Notes: generated by a model from the sequence alone, not told the origin. 33,443 bases of DNA from Thermoplasmata archaeon (GCA_021792255.1 JAJYUZ010000002.1:1-33443); one strand, 5' to 3'. Positions 24,876 through 33,089 are shown, numbered from the stretch's first letter. Numbers and translations: made by a program.

Positions 24876-25418
24876 ATGGAAATTGGGGTCCTTGACATAC
24901 AGGGGGATGTTTCAGAACACATCAGTATACTCGAAACTCTTGGCACTAAAGTCAGAAAGGTGAGAAGGATACCCGATCTTGACGGAATATCGGGAATCAT
25001 AATTCCAGGCGGGGAGAGCACAGTCATTGGGAGCATAATGAGTCAAAGAGGTATTTCAAAGGTGATTCTGGAAAGAAGAATCCCAGTGATGGGAACTTGT
25101 GCTGGGCTGATTCTGATGTCGGGGAATGTGGAGGGGGAAAGAGGTCTCATTCCATTGCTCAGTATTACGATAAAAAGAAATGGATACGGGAGTCAACGAG
25201 AAAGCTTCGAAGCTGATCTTGCTGTCAAGGGTATCGGCAAGTTTAGAGGCGTTTTCATCAGAGCCCCCCTAGTGACGAAAGTGGAAAGTGGAGAAGTACT
25301 GGCGAGCTACAACGACAAAGCGGTGATGATCTCAGAGGGGAAACACCTGGGGGTCTCATTTCATCCCGAAATTTATGGAGACTCAAGAATACACAGTCTA
25401 TTCATAGACAGACTGTAG
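24876..25418 (+). CDS. pdxT: Pyridoxal 5'-phosphate synthase glutaminase subunit PdxT
   Basis: A 180-aa class I glutamine amidotransferase that supplies ammonia to PdxS for de novo vitamin B6 synthesis. It shows IGVLDIQGDVSEH at the N-terminus, IIPGGEST (43-49), the nucleophile in MGTCAGLIL (Cys75), the RRPG-like region replaced by GYGSQRESFE, and SFHPEI with the catalytic His and Glu. Length is slightly short (usually about 190-200). No pdxS is visible in the window, whereas the two are often adjacent. Several PLP enzymes (SHMT-like, aminotransferase) are encoded nearby. Confidence 0.93.
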   Translation: MEIGVLDIQGDVSEHISILETLGTKVRKVRRIPDLDGISGIIIPGGESTVIGSIMSQRGISKVILERRIPVMGTCAGLILMSGNVEGERGLIPLLSITIKRNGYGSQRESFEADLAVKGIGKFRGVFIRAPLVTKVESGEVLASYNDKAVMISEGKHLGVSFHPEIYGDSRIHSLFIDRL

Positions 25419-25448
25419 GACAATCCTCTAGTTTGGTTTTGAATGTTG

Positions 25449-26519
25449 CTAAATCATTCTTGGTTTTTTCAATATTCCTCTTCCTTCTATATTTCTCGTA
25501 ATAATTGTTATCTCAGATTCAAAGTCAACACTTGGATTGACATATCCCAGACCAATTCCTTTCGAGAGTGATGGGGAGAATGAACCCGAGGTCAGGGAAC
25601 CTATCACCTCATTTCCCTTCTTGAGTACCGAACCGATACGAGGAACGATTCTGTCTAACGCGACAACTCCTCTGAACCTTTCCTTGATGTTTCCCTTTTT
25701 CTCCAGAAGCTTTTTCTTACCAATAAAGTCGTGATCCCAACCAATTATCCAAGAGACTCCAGCTTCTATCGGATTCCTGTCTTCGTTGAAGTCCTGACCA
25801 GAAAGGAGGAATCCTTTTTCCATGCGAAGTGTATCCCTGGCCCCCAGGCCAATGGGTTTTACTAGAGGACTCTTCAGGATCTCCCTCCAGAGGCCAACCG
25901 AATACTTGTTTGGCACCACAAACTCAAATCCATCTTCTCCAGTGTATCCAGTCCTTCCAATTACTGTGGCCGTCTCCAATCCCCTTTCCGGATATTTATC
26001 CGAAGCTCCCAAGAAGGTGAAATGATTCAATTTGTTTGCCTCAGGAAAAATGTCCTTCATGACTTCTGGTGCCAGGGGCCCCTGAAGAGCAAGACAGGAC
26101 AATCTATCTGAAAGATTTGTTACTTTTACGTCGTACGATTTTCTACTCGCGACTATCCAATTATATACCTTTTCAATGGTCGCAGCGTTTGGCACGACTA
26201 GGTATTTGTTTTCCTCTACTTTGTAAATGATTGTATCATCTATCATGTCGGCTTCCTGATTCAGATATGCTGAATATATCGCTTTTCCGACGGGTTCTTT
26301 TGAAATATCTGTAGGGAAAAGATAGGTCAGGAATTCCTGAGAGTCTCTCCCTTCTATGGTTATGTCTCCCATATGGGAGACGTCAAACAGTCCAGCCTTC
26401 GATCTGACTTGCTTGTGTTCCTCGAGAATTCCAGAGAATTGGATTGGCATGTCCCAGCCGTGAAAATCGACCATCTTTGCATTTAAACTGACCACTTCAT
26501 TGTAAAGAGAAGTCCTCAT
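25449..26519 (-). CDS. gcvT: Glycine cleavage system T protein (aminomethyltransferase)
   Basis: A 356-aa folate/pterin-binding T protein, which releases ammonia from the aminomethyl-lipoyl H protein and forms 5,10-methylene-tetrahydropterin. It shows DFHGWDMPIQFSG near the N-terminus, GLFDVSHMGDI, GRTGYTGEDGFEF and IGLGARDTLRMEKG, with the catalytic Asp in RDTLR. Other glycine-cleavage genes are not in the window. The start was taken at ATG 26519, two codons inside a GTG at 26525, because the TATA-like ATGTTAATAC is centred 26 bp upstream, giving a leaderless message. The SHMT-like enzyme at 13587 would share the same one-carbon pool. Confidence 0.94.
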   Translation of the reverse strand: MRTSLYNEVVSLNAKMVDFHGWDMPIQFSGILEEHKQVRSKAGLFDVSHMGDITIEGRDSQEFLTYLFPTDISKEPVGKAIYSAYLNQEADMIDDTIIYKVEENKYLVVPNAATIEKVYNWIVASRKSYDVKVTNLSDRLSCLALQGPLAPEVMKDIFPEANKLNHFTFLGASDKYPERGLETATVIGRTGYTGEDGFEFVVPNKYSVGLWREILKSPLVKPIGLGARDTLRMEKGFLLSGQDFNEDRNPIEAGVSWIIGWDHDFIGKKKLLEKKGNIKERFRGVVALDRIVPRIGSVLKKGNEVIGSLTSGSFSPSLSKGIGLGYVNPSVDFESEITIITRNIEGRGILKKPRMI

Positions 26520-26540
26520 CTCCACGTTATGCGAGTTGAA

Positions 26541-26550
26541 GTATTAACAT
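26541..26550 (-). promoter_or_regulatory. TATA box of gcvT
   Basis: ATGTTAATAC on the minus strand, 26 bp before the ATG at 26519. It lies in the 109-bp region between gcvT and tRNA-Phe. Confidence 0.4.
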
Positions 26551-26586
26551 TGGCGTTCCACTGGAAATTCGGGGGGCCGGGGAGAG

Positions 26587-26597
26587 TTAAAGTATTT
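26587..26597 (+). promoter_or_regulatory. TATA box of tRNA-Phe, followed by a leader hairpin
   Basis: TTAAAGTATTT would start transcription near 26618, about 11 nt before the tRNA. Between box and tRNA, AGAGG (26601-26605) and CCTCT (26613-26617) form a 5-bp inverted repeat with a 7-nt spacer; its role is unknown. Confidence 0.45.
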
Positions 26598-26628
26598 CTA
26601 AGAGGTGCTAATCCTCTGGAGTAATCAA

Positions 26629-26701
26629 GCCGCGATAACTCAGCTGGGAGAGTGCAAGCCTGAAGAGCTTGAAGTCGCCGGTTCGATCCCGGCTCGCGGC
26701 A
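26629..26701 (+). tRNA. tRNA-Phe (anticodon GAA)
   Basis: A complete 73-nt cloverleaf: acceptor GCCGCGA/TCGCGGC (7 perfect pairs), D stem ACTC/GAGT, anticodon stem CAAGC/GCTTG with loop CTGAAGA (anticodon GAA), T stem GCCGG/CCGGC with loop TTCGATC, and discriminator A at 26701. The 3' CCA is not encoded, and there is no intron. G37 of this tRNA is the expected substrate of the Taw2 encoded at 12774, and C56 that of Trm56 encoded at 17018. Confidence 0.97.
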
Positions 26702-26798
26702 TTTCTTCAAAATAATTCTGAAATTAGATAAAGATATCCAGAACTAATTATTTAGAAAAAGAAAAAATCAAAGACGCACCAGGAACAGGGTCGACTGT

Positions 26799-27155
26799 TT
26801 ACTCAACTTCTCTGTACACGTCTGGCCCTATATCATCAGTGAGGATTTCCTCCGCCTTGTCGAGTTTAGGTAGAATGTCGTCGAGGTTGTCCTCCTCATA
26901 GTGAGCGTACTTTATCCTTCCTACCGACATCCGATATGAACCCGGGCACATCATACCTTCCTTAACTACCACTGCGTCTGGCTGAAGCCTAAGAATAGCG
27001 GCCATAGTTATTTCCTTTCCCCCATGGGTTCTTTCGAATCCCGGGTTCTCGTATTGACTTATCTTTTTTTCGCTTGTGTCAACTATGCTTATTAGCTCTC
27101 CCAGATCGAGAGGAACCAGGTTGTTCTCTTTGCTATGAACTACTGCAATCTTCAT
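26799..27155 (-). CDS. Small protein, possibly NifX/NifB-C-like fold
   Basis: A 118-aa acidic protein. MKIAVVHSKENN, a central GELISIVDTSEKKISQYENPG and LQPDAVVVKEGMMCPGS, with alternating strands and helices, recall the dinitrogenase iron-molybdenum cofactor domain (ribonuclease H-like fold). The similarity is in pattern only. A single Cys lies in MMCPGS. The C-terminus is very acidic. The start was chosen at ATG 27155 rather than TTG 27170 because the TATA-like CTTAAATTTG (27175-27184) lies 25 bp upstream. It stands alone between tRNA-Phe and the coaD fusion gene, and no nif-related gene is near. Confidence 0.6.
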   Translation of the reverse strand: MKIAVVHSKENNLVPLDLGELISIVDTSEKKISQYENPGFERTHGGKEITMAAILRLQPDAVVVKEGMMCPGSYRMSVGRIKYAHYEEDNLDDILPKLDKAEEILTDDIGPDVYREVE

Positions 27156-27386
27156 TACCCTGATTTTCAAAGCTCAAATTTAAGTTTAATGTTTGATGGC
27201 CGGCTAAATGATGCCCCCAATCCGATTCCGAATCCCTGACCGTATTTCTCACTTTAGATGCACGTCCAGTCAGTGAAGAGAAGACCCTCCTGACGCGTCC
27301 AATTTTGTATAATAAGGTCTAGAAAGAACTTCCAATTATCCATAATCTTATCGCACATATATTATAACGAGAGAGAATAGAGCAGT
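27156..27386. other. 231-bp divergent intergenic region
   Basis: It holds the promoter of the small NifX-like gene (CTTAAATTTG, 27175-27184, minus) and that of the coaD fusion (ATATATTA, 27357-27364, plus, 26 bp before the GTG). The middle contains no convincing gene, repeat or structured RNA. Scattered TGATG and CTGA words do not have box C/D spacing. Confidence 0.45.
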
Positions 27387-28349
27387 GTGCAAGTTCTCCT
27401 AGGAGGAACGTTCAGTATCCTACACAAGGCTCACAAGGAAATGATCCGCCGAGGTCTGAAGGTGGGAGACCTGATAATAGGCCTTACCTCAGACCGATTC
27501 AATTTCAACAAGAGGTACGAGGTCCCTCCATACGAAACGAGGAAGAGAAATCTGGAGGATTATCTTAAGAGTATAGGAGTTTCGGCAGTGATAAGAGAGC
27601 TCATGGAACCATATGGTTCTACTCTGTCTCCAGAATTCGGGGCCATCGTATCTTCCAATGAGACTTTCGAATTCATTTCAAATGTCAATTTTATGAGGCG
27701 GTCCAAAGGCTTACAGCCTCTTCGGGTTGAAAATGTAGGAGAAATTCTTGCAGACGACCTAATGCCCATCAAGTCGGAGAGAATTATCAAGGGTAGAATT
27801 GATGAAAACGGAAGGAGAAAGAGTAGCATCGAGATAGTCCTAGCGACAAAGAATCCGGAGAAAATAAAGGGCGCAAGAAGCTTCTTTGACAGGACTTTTA
27901 AGATGTATGCCATAGAAACGTTAGAGCCGAAAATTAGGGTTCATTCCCAGCCGGTGAACAACGAAATTTTTGAAGGGGCAAGGGGAAGAGTTGAGGGAAT
28001 AGATGAAAGCTATGATTACGCAATAGGAATTGAGGCTGGAATTATTTCGTTTCACGGGATAAATTATGATGCGCATGTCGCAGCGGTAAAAGACTCTCTC
28101 GGGTCAGTATCTTATGGCATATCTTCTGGTCTTCCCATTAACAATTCCATAATGGAAAGTGTGAAGCACGGCTTTGATCTGGAAGAAATTACAAACGAAC
28201 TCATAGGCGTTGACAATTCTGGTGATTTCAGGGGTGCATCATACTACTTTTCGGGGGGCCTGAAGGAAAGGAACAAGCTAGTCGAAGAAGCTTTGGAGTC
28301 TGCATTCATCCAACGAACAGAAGAGGCAGTGCCTAGAAAAGTCATATGA
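27387..28349 (+). CDS. Fusion: phosphopantetheine adenylyltransferase (CoaD) + DUF84 NTP phosphatase
   Basis: A 320-aa bifunctional protein. Residues 1-145 are an archaeal CoaD nucleotidyltransferase, which adds AMP to 4'-phosphopantetheine in CoA synthesis: GGTFSILHKAHKEMI carries the H-x-x-H-like active site (His13, His16), GLTSDRF follows, and VENVGEILADDLMPIKSERI resembles the ISSTRI-type loop. Residues about 150-320 match DUF84 inosine/xanthosine triphosphatase: VLATKNPEKIKGA, NEIFEGARGRVE, YAIGIEAG. The gene starts with GTG 27387, 26 bp after a TATA box (leaderless). It overlaps the convergent amidotransferase gene by 8 nt. From memory, similar fusions are annotated in Thermoplasma and Picrophilus. 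Confidence 0.88.
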   Translation: MQVLLGGTFSILHKAHKEMIRRGLKVGDLIIGLTSDRFNFNKRYEVPPYETRKRNLEDYLKSIGVSAVIRELMEPYGSTLSPEFGAIVSSNETFEFISNVNFMRRSKGLQPLRVENVGEILADDLMPIKSERIIKGRIDENGRRKSSIEIVLATKNPEKIKGARSFFDRTFKMYAIETLEPKIRVHSQPVNNEIFEGARGRVEGIDESYDYAIGIEAGIISFHGINYDAHVAAVKDSLGSVSYGISSGLPINNSIMESVKHGFDLEEITNELIGVDNSGDFRGASYYFSGGLKERNKLVEEALESAFIQRTEEAVPRKVI

Positions 28350-28977
28350 CTTCTGGAACTACGTCGTCTGCCTTGTACTCGTTCACCCGTCCATTTCTGA
28401 AAACCACCAGGGTCTTGTCTTCGATCTCGAACCACTTACCGCCCATTTCTTCAGTAGAAACGGTGAACCTTTCTTCTTCCATCCTGTAAAACAGAGAGAA
28501 ATAACCCGGATCCTTTCTGACTTCCCTATAGGCAGCTGCATAATTTCCGTCCGTTATGATGAAGTTGATGCTAGTGAAGTTCATTTCCCGAATTTTGGTT
28601 ATTGCAGCAGGGAATCCTTTCAGGATTAGCTTGAAATAATGGTAGCTATCGCTCTTACCCTTCTTTCCCAGTCCCTTGATCGTTCCGTTATGCGAGAAAG
28701 AAATATTGTCAGCAAGGAACGGTTGGGTGTTGATCAAGGATATTCCAGACGAGCTCTTTTTCCTTGCGTGAGCCACGAGGGTCGTTCCATAAACTCCATC
28801 CACCTTCCTGATCGGTTCGATGCTCTTGAAAGCCTTTATCTCGTTCTGGGAGTACAGGACGTATCCAAAACCATCGTGGTGAGGCGAGTGCTTGCCCTCG
28901 TTAGCCATGTTGTAAAGGAAATCCATGTATTGAGTCAAATTGGAGTATTTTCCTATGGACAAGAGCATCCTGCACAT
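28342..28977 (-). CDS. Class II glutamine amidotransferase
   Basis: A 211-aa Ntn-hydrolase of the YafJ/class II amidotransferase type. After Met removal, Cys2 (MCRMLLS) is the nucleophile. HHDGFGYVLY (33-42), VAHARKKSS (68-76, the Arg binding the Gln carboxylate), NTQPF and the FSHNGTIKG oxyanion motif (Asn-Gly) follow. It would release ammonia from glutamine, but no synthase partner domain is fused and the acceptor substrate is unknown. The start ATG 28977 is required to expose Cys2. A weak box lies about 25 bp upstream (TTTTTAG near 29000). Confidence 0.88.
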   Translation of the reverse strand: MCRMLLSIGKYSNLTQYMDFLYNMANEGKHSPHHDGFGYVLYSQNEIKAFKSIEPIRKVDGVYGTTLVAHARKKSSSGISLINTQPFLADNISFSHNGTIKGLGKKGKSDSYHYFKLILKGFPAAITKIREMNFTSINFIITDGNYAAAYREVRKDPGYFSLFYRMEEERFTVSTEEMGGKWFEIEDKTLVVFRNGRVNEYKADDVVPEVI

Positions 28978-29120
28978 GGTTTTGAATCAACAACGGGCTA
29001 AAAACAATTCTGTTCTGAGAAGAGACGATGTACATAGCTAATGGAGAGTCGAAAAAACGAATCACAGAACTGGTCGTAAAGAGCTCCGAACGAAGCACAA
29101 GTTATTGTTTCGCATAACAT

Positions 29121-29128
29121 TTTATAAT
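29121..29128 (+). promoter_or_regulatory. TATA box of the RaSEA-DHH operon
   Basis: TTTATAAT, centred 24 bp before the ATG at 29149, predicts a leaderless message. The rest of the 171-bp divergent region (28978-29120) shows no other feature. Confidence 0.5.
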
Positions 29129-29148
29129 TTACATTCATAAACGAGACA

Positions 29149-30180
29149 ATGAATAAAGTCGATCCTGGGTTTGCCAAAGAAATAGCGGAGATAAGGGCCT
29201 CGGTTAAGAGAAGTGACCGGTTCGACTACGTCACCACTTATACTGAAAGGGAATTTTTCAAAGGCAAAACGACGATCGAACGGGTTCTGATACTCAGGAC
29301 GAGGGGATGCAGCTGGAGCTATCATTCCGGATGCTCTATGTGTGGATACTGGGACGACACAAACCCCGATATCGGGAAGGAGGAACTGAAAAAGCAGGTA
29401 GAATCCTTCCTCAAAGATTTCCCAAACGGAGAAGTTCTGAAGATATTCACATCAGGCTCGTTTTTTGACCCGATAGAAATTGATTCTGCTCTCCAGTTTG
29501 AAATCATAGAGATGGTGCTCAGAGGGTATGGTAACATCATAGTCGAAAGTAGACCAGAGTATATCGGTAAGGTGATAGGCGAACTCAAGAGATTCGCAGG
29601 AAAACTACAGGTTTCAATAGGCCTGGAAAGCACAAACTCCTCTATACTCAAGAACTCGGTCAACAAGAACTACGATTTTGACGATTTCAAAATGGCGGCC
29701 TTAAGGCTCAGAGAAAACGGGATCACAGTGAGGACATACCTTCTCTTAAAACCCCCCTTCATTACGGAAAACGAAGCGATTCTTGACGCCGTCAAGTCCG
29801 CTAAAGATCTTGCACCATACAGCGACTTCATTTCAATCAACCCGATGAATATCCAGAGAGGGACCCTGGTAGAGAGAATGTATAAGCAAGGAAGTTACAG
29901 GCCACCTTGGTTATGGAGTGTTGTGACCGTTCTTCAGTCCCTGAGGGACGTAGGAGTGCCGGTAGTGTCGCTGGTTACCGCTTCGGGGAAAAAGAGAGGT
30001 GCGCACAACGGACACACTTGCGATAGAAATTTCTCAGAAGGTATAAGGAAATTCAGCGAGACCCTCGACTATTCATTTCTGGACGAACTGAAGTGTGAAT
30101 GCGAAGCAAACTGGAAGAACTTTGTGGGAGTGGAAGAAGAAACCGGAGTGGCTATCAGCGAGGTGATTTTAAACGATTAG
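29149..30180 (+). CDS. Archaeosine synthesis radical SAM enzyme RaSEA
   Basis: A 343-aa radical SAM protein. RTRGCSWSYHSGCSMCGYWDD places three cysteines (Cys54, Cys62, Cys65; C-x7-C-x2-C) to bind the [4Fe-4S] cluster. ESRPEYIG, SIGLESTNS and LLKPPFITE are conserved beta-barrel segments of the family. RaSEA works with ArcS to convert lysine-modified preQ0 at G15 of tRNA to archaeosine. No arcS is in the window. The assignment rests on the Cys spacing and on EVLKIFTSGSFFD, which resemble the family (formerly TIGR01210). The stop overlaps the predicted start of the next gene. Confidence 0.85.
   Translation: MNKVDPGFAKEIAEIRASVKRSDRFDYVTTYTEREFFKGKTTIERVLILRTRGCSWSYHSGCSMCGYWDDTNPDIGKEELKKQVESFLKDFPNGEVLKIFTSGSFFDPIEIDSALQFEIIEMVLRGYGNIIVESRPEYIGKVIGELKRFAGKLQVSIGLESTNSSILKNSVNKNYDFDDFKMAALRLRENGITVRTYLLLKPPFITENEAILDAVKSAKDLAPYSDFISINPMNIQRGTLVERMYKQGSYRPPWLWSVVTVLQSLRDVGVPVVSLVTASGKKRGAHNGHTCDRNFSEGIRKFSETLDYSFLDELKCECEANWKNFVGVEEETGVAISEVILND
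30159..30166 (+). promoter_or_regulatory. Shine-Dalgarno site deciding the DHH gene start
   Basis: GAGGTGAT, inside the last codons of the RaSEA gene, ends 9 nt before ATT 30176. No ATG, GTG or TTG occurs in frame between the preceding in-frame stop (30170-30172) and GTG 30275, so this site supports initiation at ATT. Confidence 0.55.
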
Positions 30181-31528
30181 CGAGGCAGCTGAACTAGTCA
30201 CCAATGCCAAGAAACTGAGAATATTTTCACACCATGATGCTGATGGGATCGCATCGGCCGCCATTGCTGTATTTGTGGCAAGAAGACTGGGTCTTAATTA
30301 TGACGTCACAATAAGAAACCAGCTAACCCCACAAGACGTCCTCGGAGGCCCTGACGTCTACTGGTTTAACGACATGGGCTCGGCTCGGCTAAAAGAAATG
30401 ATGGGAGTCAAGGGGATAGTCACCGACCATCACAATCCGGTAGTATTTGAAACTCACTACACGGAAAATGGAAACGACATCTACCAGTTCAATCCACATT
30501 TAGAAGGGCTCGATGGAAGCATTTCACAGTCGGGGTCTACCACCACTTTCTTGTTTTCGGCAAACATTCTTCCCGAAGTTTCTGCGGTCTCTCACCTGCC
30601 AATAGTTGGATCAGTAGGGGATTTGCACGATAAGAAATTTGGACGACTGGTTGACACGGACAGGGAGATTATGCTACTTGCAAAGAATATGGGGATTATC
30701 GAAACAAAAGAAGACATAAGGTACTTTGGCAGAAGCTCCAAGTCAGTATCCTACATGCTGAGATTTGGGAACGATCCAAAGATAAGGTCACTCTACGATA
30801 ACCCTGGATCAGTTGCGGATTTCTTGGTCAACCATGGATTTGATAGGAGAGCCCTTAAAACGATCAGATGGCTCGACTTGGATGATCTGAAAAGGGAAGA
30901 ATTGATCTCAGATCTCAAAAGTCTGCTAGAAAGAGAGGGACAGGATTCCAGTCGCCTCATCGGAGAAGTCTACGAACTAAAGAGCGAACCAAAGTCTTCC
31001 ACTGTTAAAGACGTCAGAGACTTTTCGTCCCTTGTAAATGCAACTTCAAGGAAAGGCAAGCCAGACGTTGGAATCAGGCTGTGTCTCTTTGAAAGAGGCG
31101 ATACCATGACAGAAGCTCTTCAGCTCTATAATGATCACCTCGAATCTCTGCGAAGGGCATCAAAAATTCTGGAAGGAGTAGAAGGGAAATCAGTTGGTAA
31201 TGTTCTTTACTATGATTTTGGGGGAAATCTAGAAAACAACATCACGGGAACCGTAGCCACCAGAATAATAACACACCAGAAAGTTCCACCTTCATCGGTA
31301 ATCCTGGTTATGGCAAACCTTGGATCTTCGAAGAAGATATCTGCCAGGATCTCCCTTGCACTTTCGGAAAGAGTCGATCTCTCACTGCTTTTCAGGCAGG
31401 CCGCCAACAGCCTTGGCGGTTCTGGCGGAGGACACAGAAATGCGGCTGGAGCAATTGTTCCTATAGGTAAAGAGAGGGAGTTCGTCGAAAAAGTCAACGA
31501 ACTCATGAAGAATTTGTTATCTACCTGA
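30176..31528 (+). CDS. DHH-family phosphoesterase, RecJ/GAN-like nuclease, ATT start
   Basis: A protein of about 450 aa with DHH and DHHA1 domains, like archaeal RecJ/GAN exonucleases that associate with GINS. Motif I SHHDADG (about residues 19-25) lies upstream of the first conventional start (GTG 30275), so translation must begin earlier. Other motifs are WFNDMGS, the DHH motif VTDHHNP, SVGDLHD and the C-terminal GGSGGGHRNAAGA. The only plausible initiator is ATT 30176, which overlaps the RaSEA stop (ATTAG) and is preceded by GAGGTGAT. It could be a single-base error of an ATG. The gene overlaps the P5C dehydrogenase gene by 8 nt tail-to-tail. A pairing with the Gins51 encoded at 1421 is possible by family analogy. 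Confidence 0.85.
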   Translation: MSEAAELVTNAKKLRIFSHHDADGIASAAIAVFVARRLGLNYDVTIRNQLTPQDVLGGPDVYWFNDMGSARLKEMMGVKGIVTDHHNPVVFETHYTENGNDIYQFNPHLEGLDGSISQSGSTTTFLFSANILPEVSAVSHLPIVGSVGDLHDKKFGRLVDTDREIMLLAKNMGIIETKEDIRYFGRSSKSVSYMLRFGNDPKIRSLYDNPGSVADFLVNHGFDRRALKTIRWLDLDDLKREELISDLKSLLEREGQDSSRLIGEVYELKSEPKSSTVKDVRDFSSLVNATSRKGKPDVGIRLCLFERGDTMTEALQLYNDHLESLRRASKILEGVEGKSVGNVLYYDFGGNLENNITGTVATRIITHQKVPPSSVILVMANLGSSKKISARISLALSERVDLSLLFRQAANSLGGSGGGHRNAAGAIVPIGKEREFVEKVNELMKNLLST

Positions 31529-33068
31529 CTATGGTCTGGGCCTGCTCCCTCAAGAACTGCTGAAGGTAATAAAAGGAACCCGTTCCCTTGCCAGAAGTTC
31601 CGCTCATTTTCCACCCGACAAACGGCTGTGAAGCGACCATCGCTCCTGTGGATCCGCCTCTCCTCCTATTGGCATAAATAACTCCCACGTCCACGTTGTC
31701 GAAATAATACTCTATTTCCTTTTTGTCCTCTGAGAATATTCCGCCCGTGAGCCCGTACTCCATGGTGTTCACAAACTCAATACCCTCCTTTAGGGACTTG
31801 ATTGGTTTAATCGCTAATATAGGTAGGAAGAGTTCCTCTCTCTCTATTTTTGGGTCCCCGACGTTATCAAGAATGGTATTCTCCACGTAGTATCCATCTC
31901 TAGGAATCCTCTTCCCTCCGAGCAATATCTTGTCCTTGGGAATCGTTTCCACTATTCTCTGGAATTTCTCATATGCTTCCTTGTTTATCACCGGTCCAGC
32001 AAAAGTCTCTTTCTTTCTGGGGTCGTCTATTGAGAGTCTGGAACTGAACGCAGCCAGCTTCTTCTTGAAGGAGTCGTATAGCTTTTCGTCTATCAGAGCA
32101 ACGCTGCAGGCAGAGCATTTCTGACCATTGTAGCCGAACGCAGACCTGGCTACTCCTTCCACCGCTTTGTCGATATCACACTTGTCCGTCACGATGACGG
32201 TATCCTTACCTCCCATCTCGGTAATTGCAACCTTGGGCCTCTTCTCCTGTGATTCTTTGTAAATTTTTGTTCCAATATCTCGGCTACCGGTAAAGACGAC
32301 TCCATCGATCCCGTCATCCGTGTAAAGTGTCCTTCCGACCCGCCCTCCAGAACCCGAAAGGTAGATCAGATTAGTCTTAGGAACCCCTGCTCTGTGCATA
32401 AGTTCCACGAACTTGAAAGACGAGAGCGGAATATCTGATGACGGTTTCAGTATCACACTGTTCCCCACCAGAAGGGGACCACTGACCATTCCGACGGTTA
32501 TAGAGAAGAAGTTGAACGGTGCGACAACGAGGAACACTCCGTACGGTTTCATGACGCTCTTGGAGTCCTCTCCGTAGTATGCAGTTCCAGTGAACCTGGC
32601 GTATCCCTGATTTTCTATAAGATTCAGTGCATAATATCTCATGAAATCGATAGCTTCGTCCACATCACCCATGGCCTCGTAACGGTTCTTTCCATTCTCA
32701 TAGCTCAGAATTGCAGAAAAGTCAAATTTCTCCTCCGAGAGTATTTCTGCTGCTTTCAAGAATATCTCCGCTCTTGCGATGTATCCCTTGAAATACCATT
32801 CCCTGTAGTGATCCCTTGCGATACCTACTGCCTTCTGGGACGTTTCTTTAGTCGACATCTGGAATTTTCCAACTTGAGTCTTTCCATCTACAGGAGAGAT
32901 ATGTGTAAGTTTCTCCTGTTCTACTATTTCTCCATCCACCAGATTTGGGTACTCCTTATCAAAGAGTTCTGTCACTCTCTCCAGGCTTTCTTCGAACTTC
33001 TTATGAAATAGATCCTCTTCTTTCTTTTCGACCATTTTGATATAGGTATTTTCATTGTCAAATGGCAT
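31521..33068 (-). CDS. 1-pyrroline-5-carboxylate dehydrogenase (aldehyde dehydrogenase family)
   Basis: A 515-aa NAD(P)-dependent aldehyde dehydrogenase that oxidises glutamate semialdehyde/P5C to glutamate in proline or arginine breakdown. It shows VVAPFNFFS, VILKPSSDIP (cofactor Lys), FTGSRDIG, the general base Glu284 in TEMGGKD and the nucleophile Cys318 in GYNGQKCSACS; the GQKCSA form is typical of P5C dehydrogenases. Length is normal (about 515-540), with an N-terminal extension as in RocA. No proline dehydrogenase gene is nearby. A TATA-like TATTAATA (33090-33097) lies 26 bp upstream of ATG 33068; Met12 is an alternative start. Confidence 0.92.
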   Translation of the reverse strand: MPFDNENTYIKMVEKKEEDLFHKKFEESLERVTELFDKEYPNLVDGEIVEQEKLTHISPVDGKTQVGKFQMSTKETSQKAVGIARDHYREWYFKGYIARAEIFLKAAEILSEEKFDFSAILSYENGKNRYEAMGDVDEAIDFMRYYALNLIENQGYARFTGTAYYGEDSKSVMKPYGVFLVVAPFNFFSITVGMVSGPLLVGNSVILKPSSDIPLSSFKFVELMHRAGVPKTNLIYLSGSGGRVGRTLYTDDGIDGVVFTGSRDIGTKIYKESQEKRPKVAITEMGGKDTVIVTDKCDIDKAVEGVARSAFGYNGQKCSACSVALIDEKLYDSFKKKLAAFSSRLSIDDPRKKETFAGPVINKEAYEKFQRIVETIPKDKILLGGKRIPRDGYYVENTILDNVGDPKIEREELFLPILAIKPIKSLKEGIEFVNTMEYGLTGGIFSEDKKEIEYYFDNVDVGVIYANRRRGGSTGAMVASQPFVGWKMSGTSGKGTGSFYYLQQFLREQAQTIVR

Positions 33069-33089
33069 AATCCTAAATAAAACTCGAAC

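Noticed and set aside
26629..26701. tRNA-Phe as an integration (att) site
   Set aside because: Flanking genes on both sides are housekeeping and no partial copy of the tRNA 3' end was noticed elsewhere in the window.
27208..27294. Possible C/D box guide RNA (ATGATGC ... CTGA ... CTGA)
   Set aside because: Spacing between the C-like and D-like words is about 20 nt rather than the tight archaeal 12-nt guides, and terminal pairing is absent.
30275..31528. DHH gene starting at GTG 30275
   Set aside because: This start would remove the SHHDADG catalytic motif that is encoded in frame just upstream.
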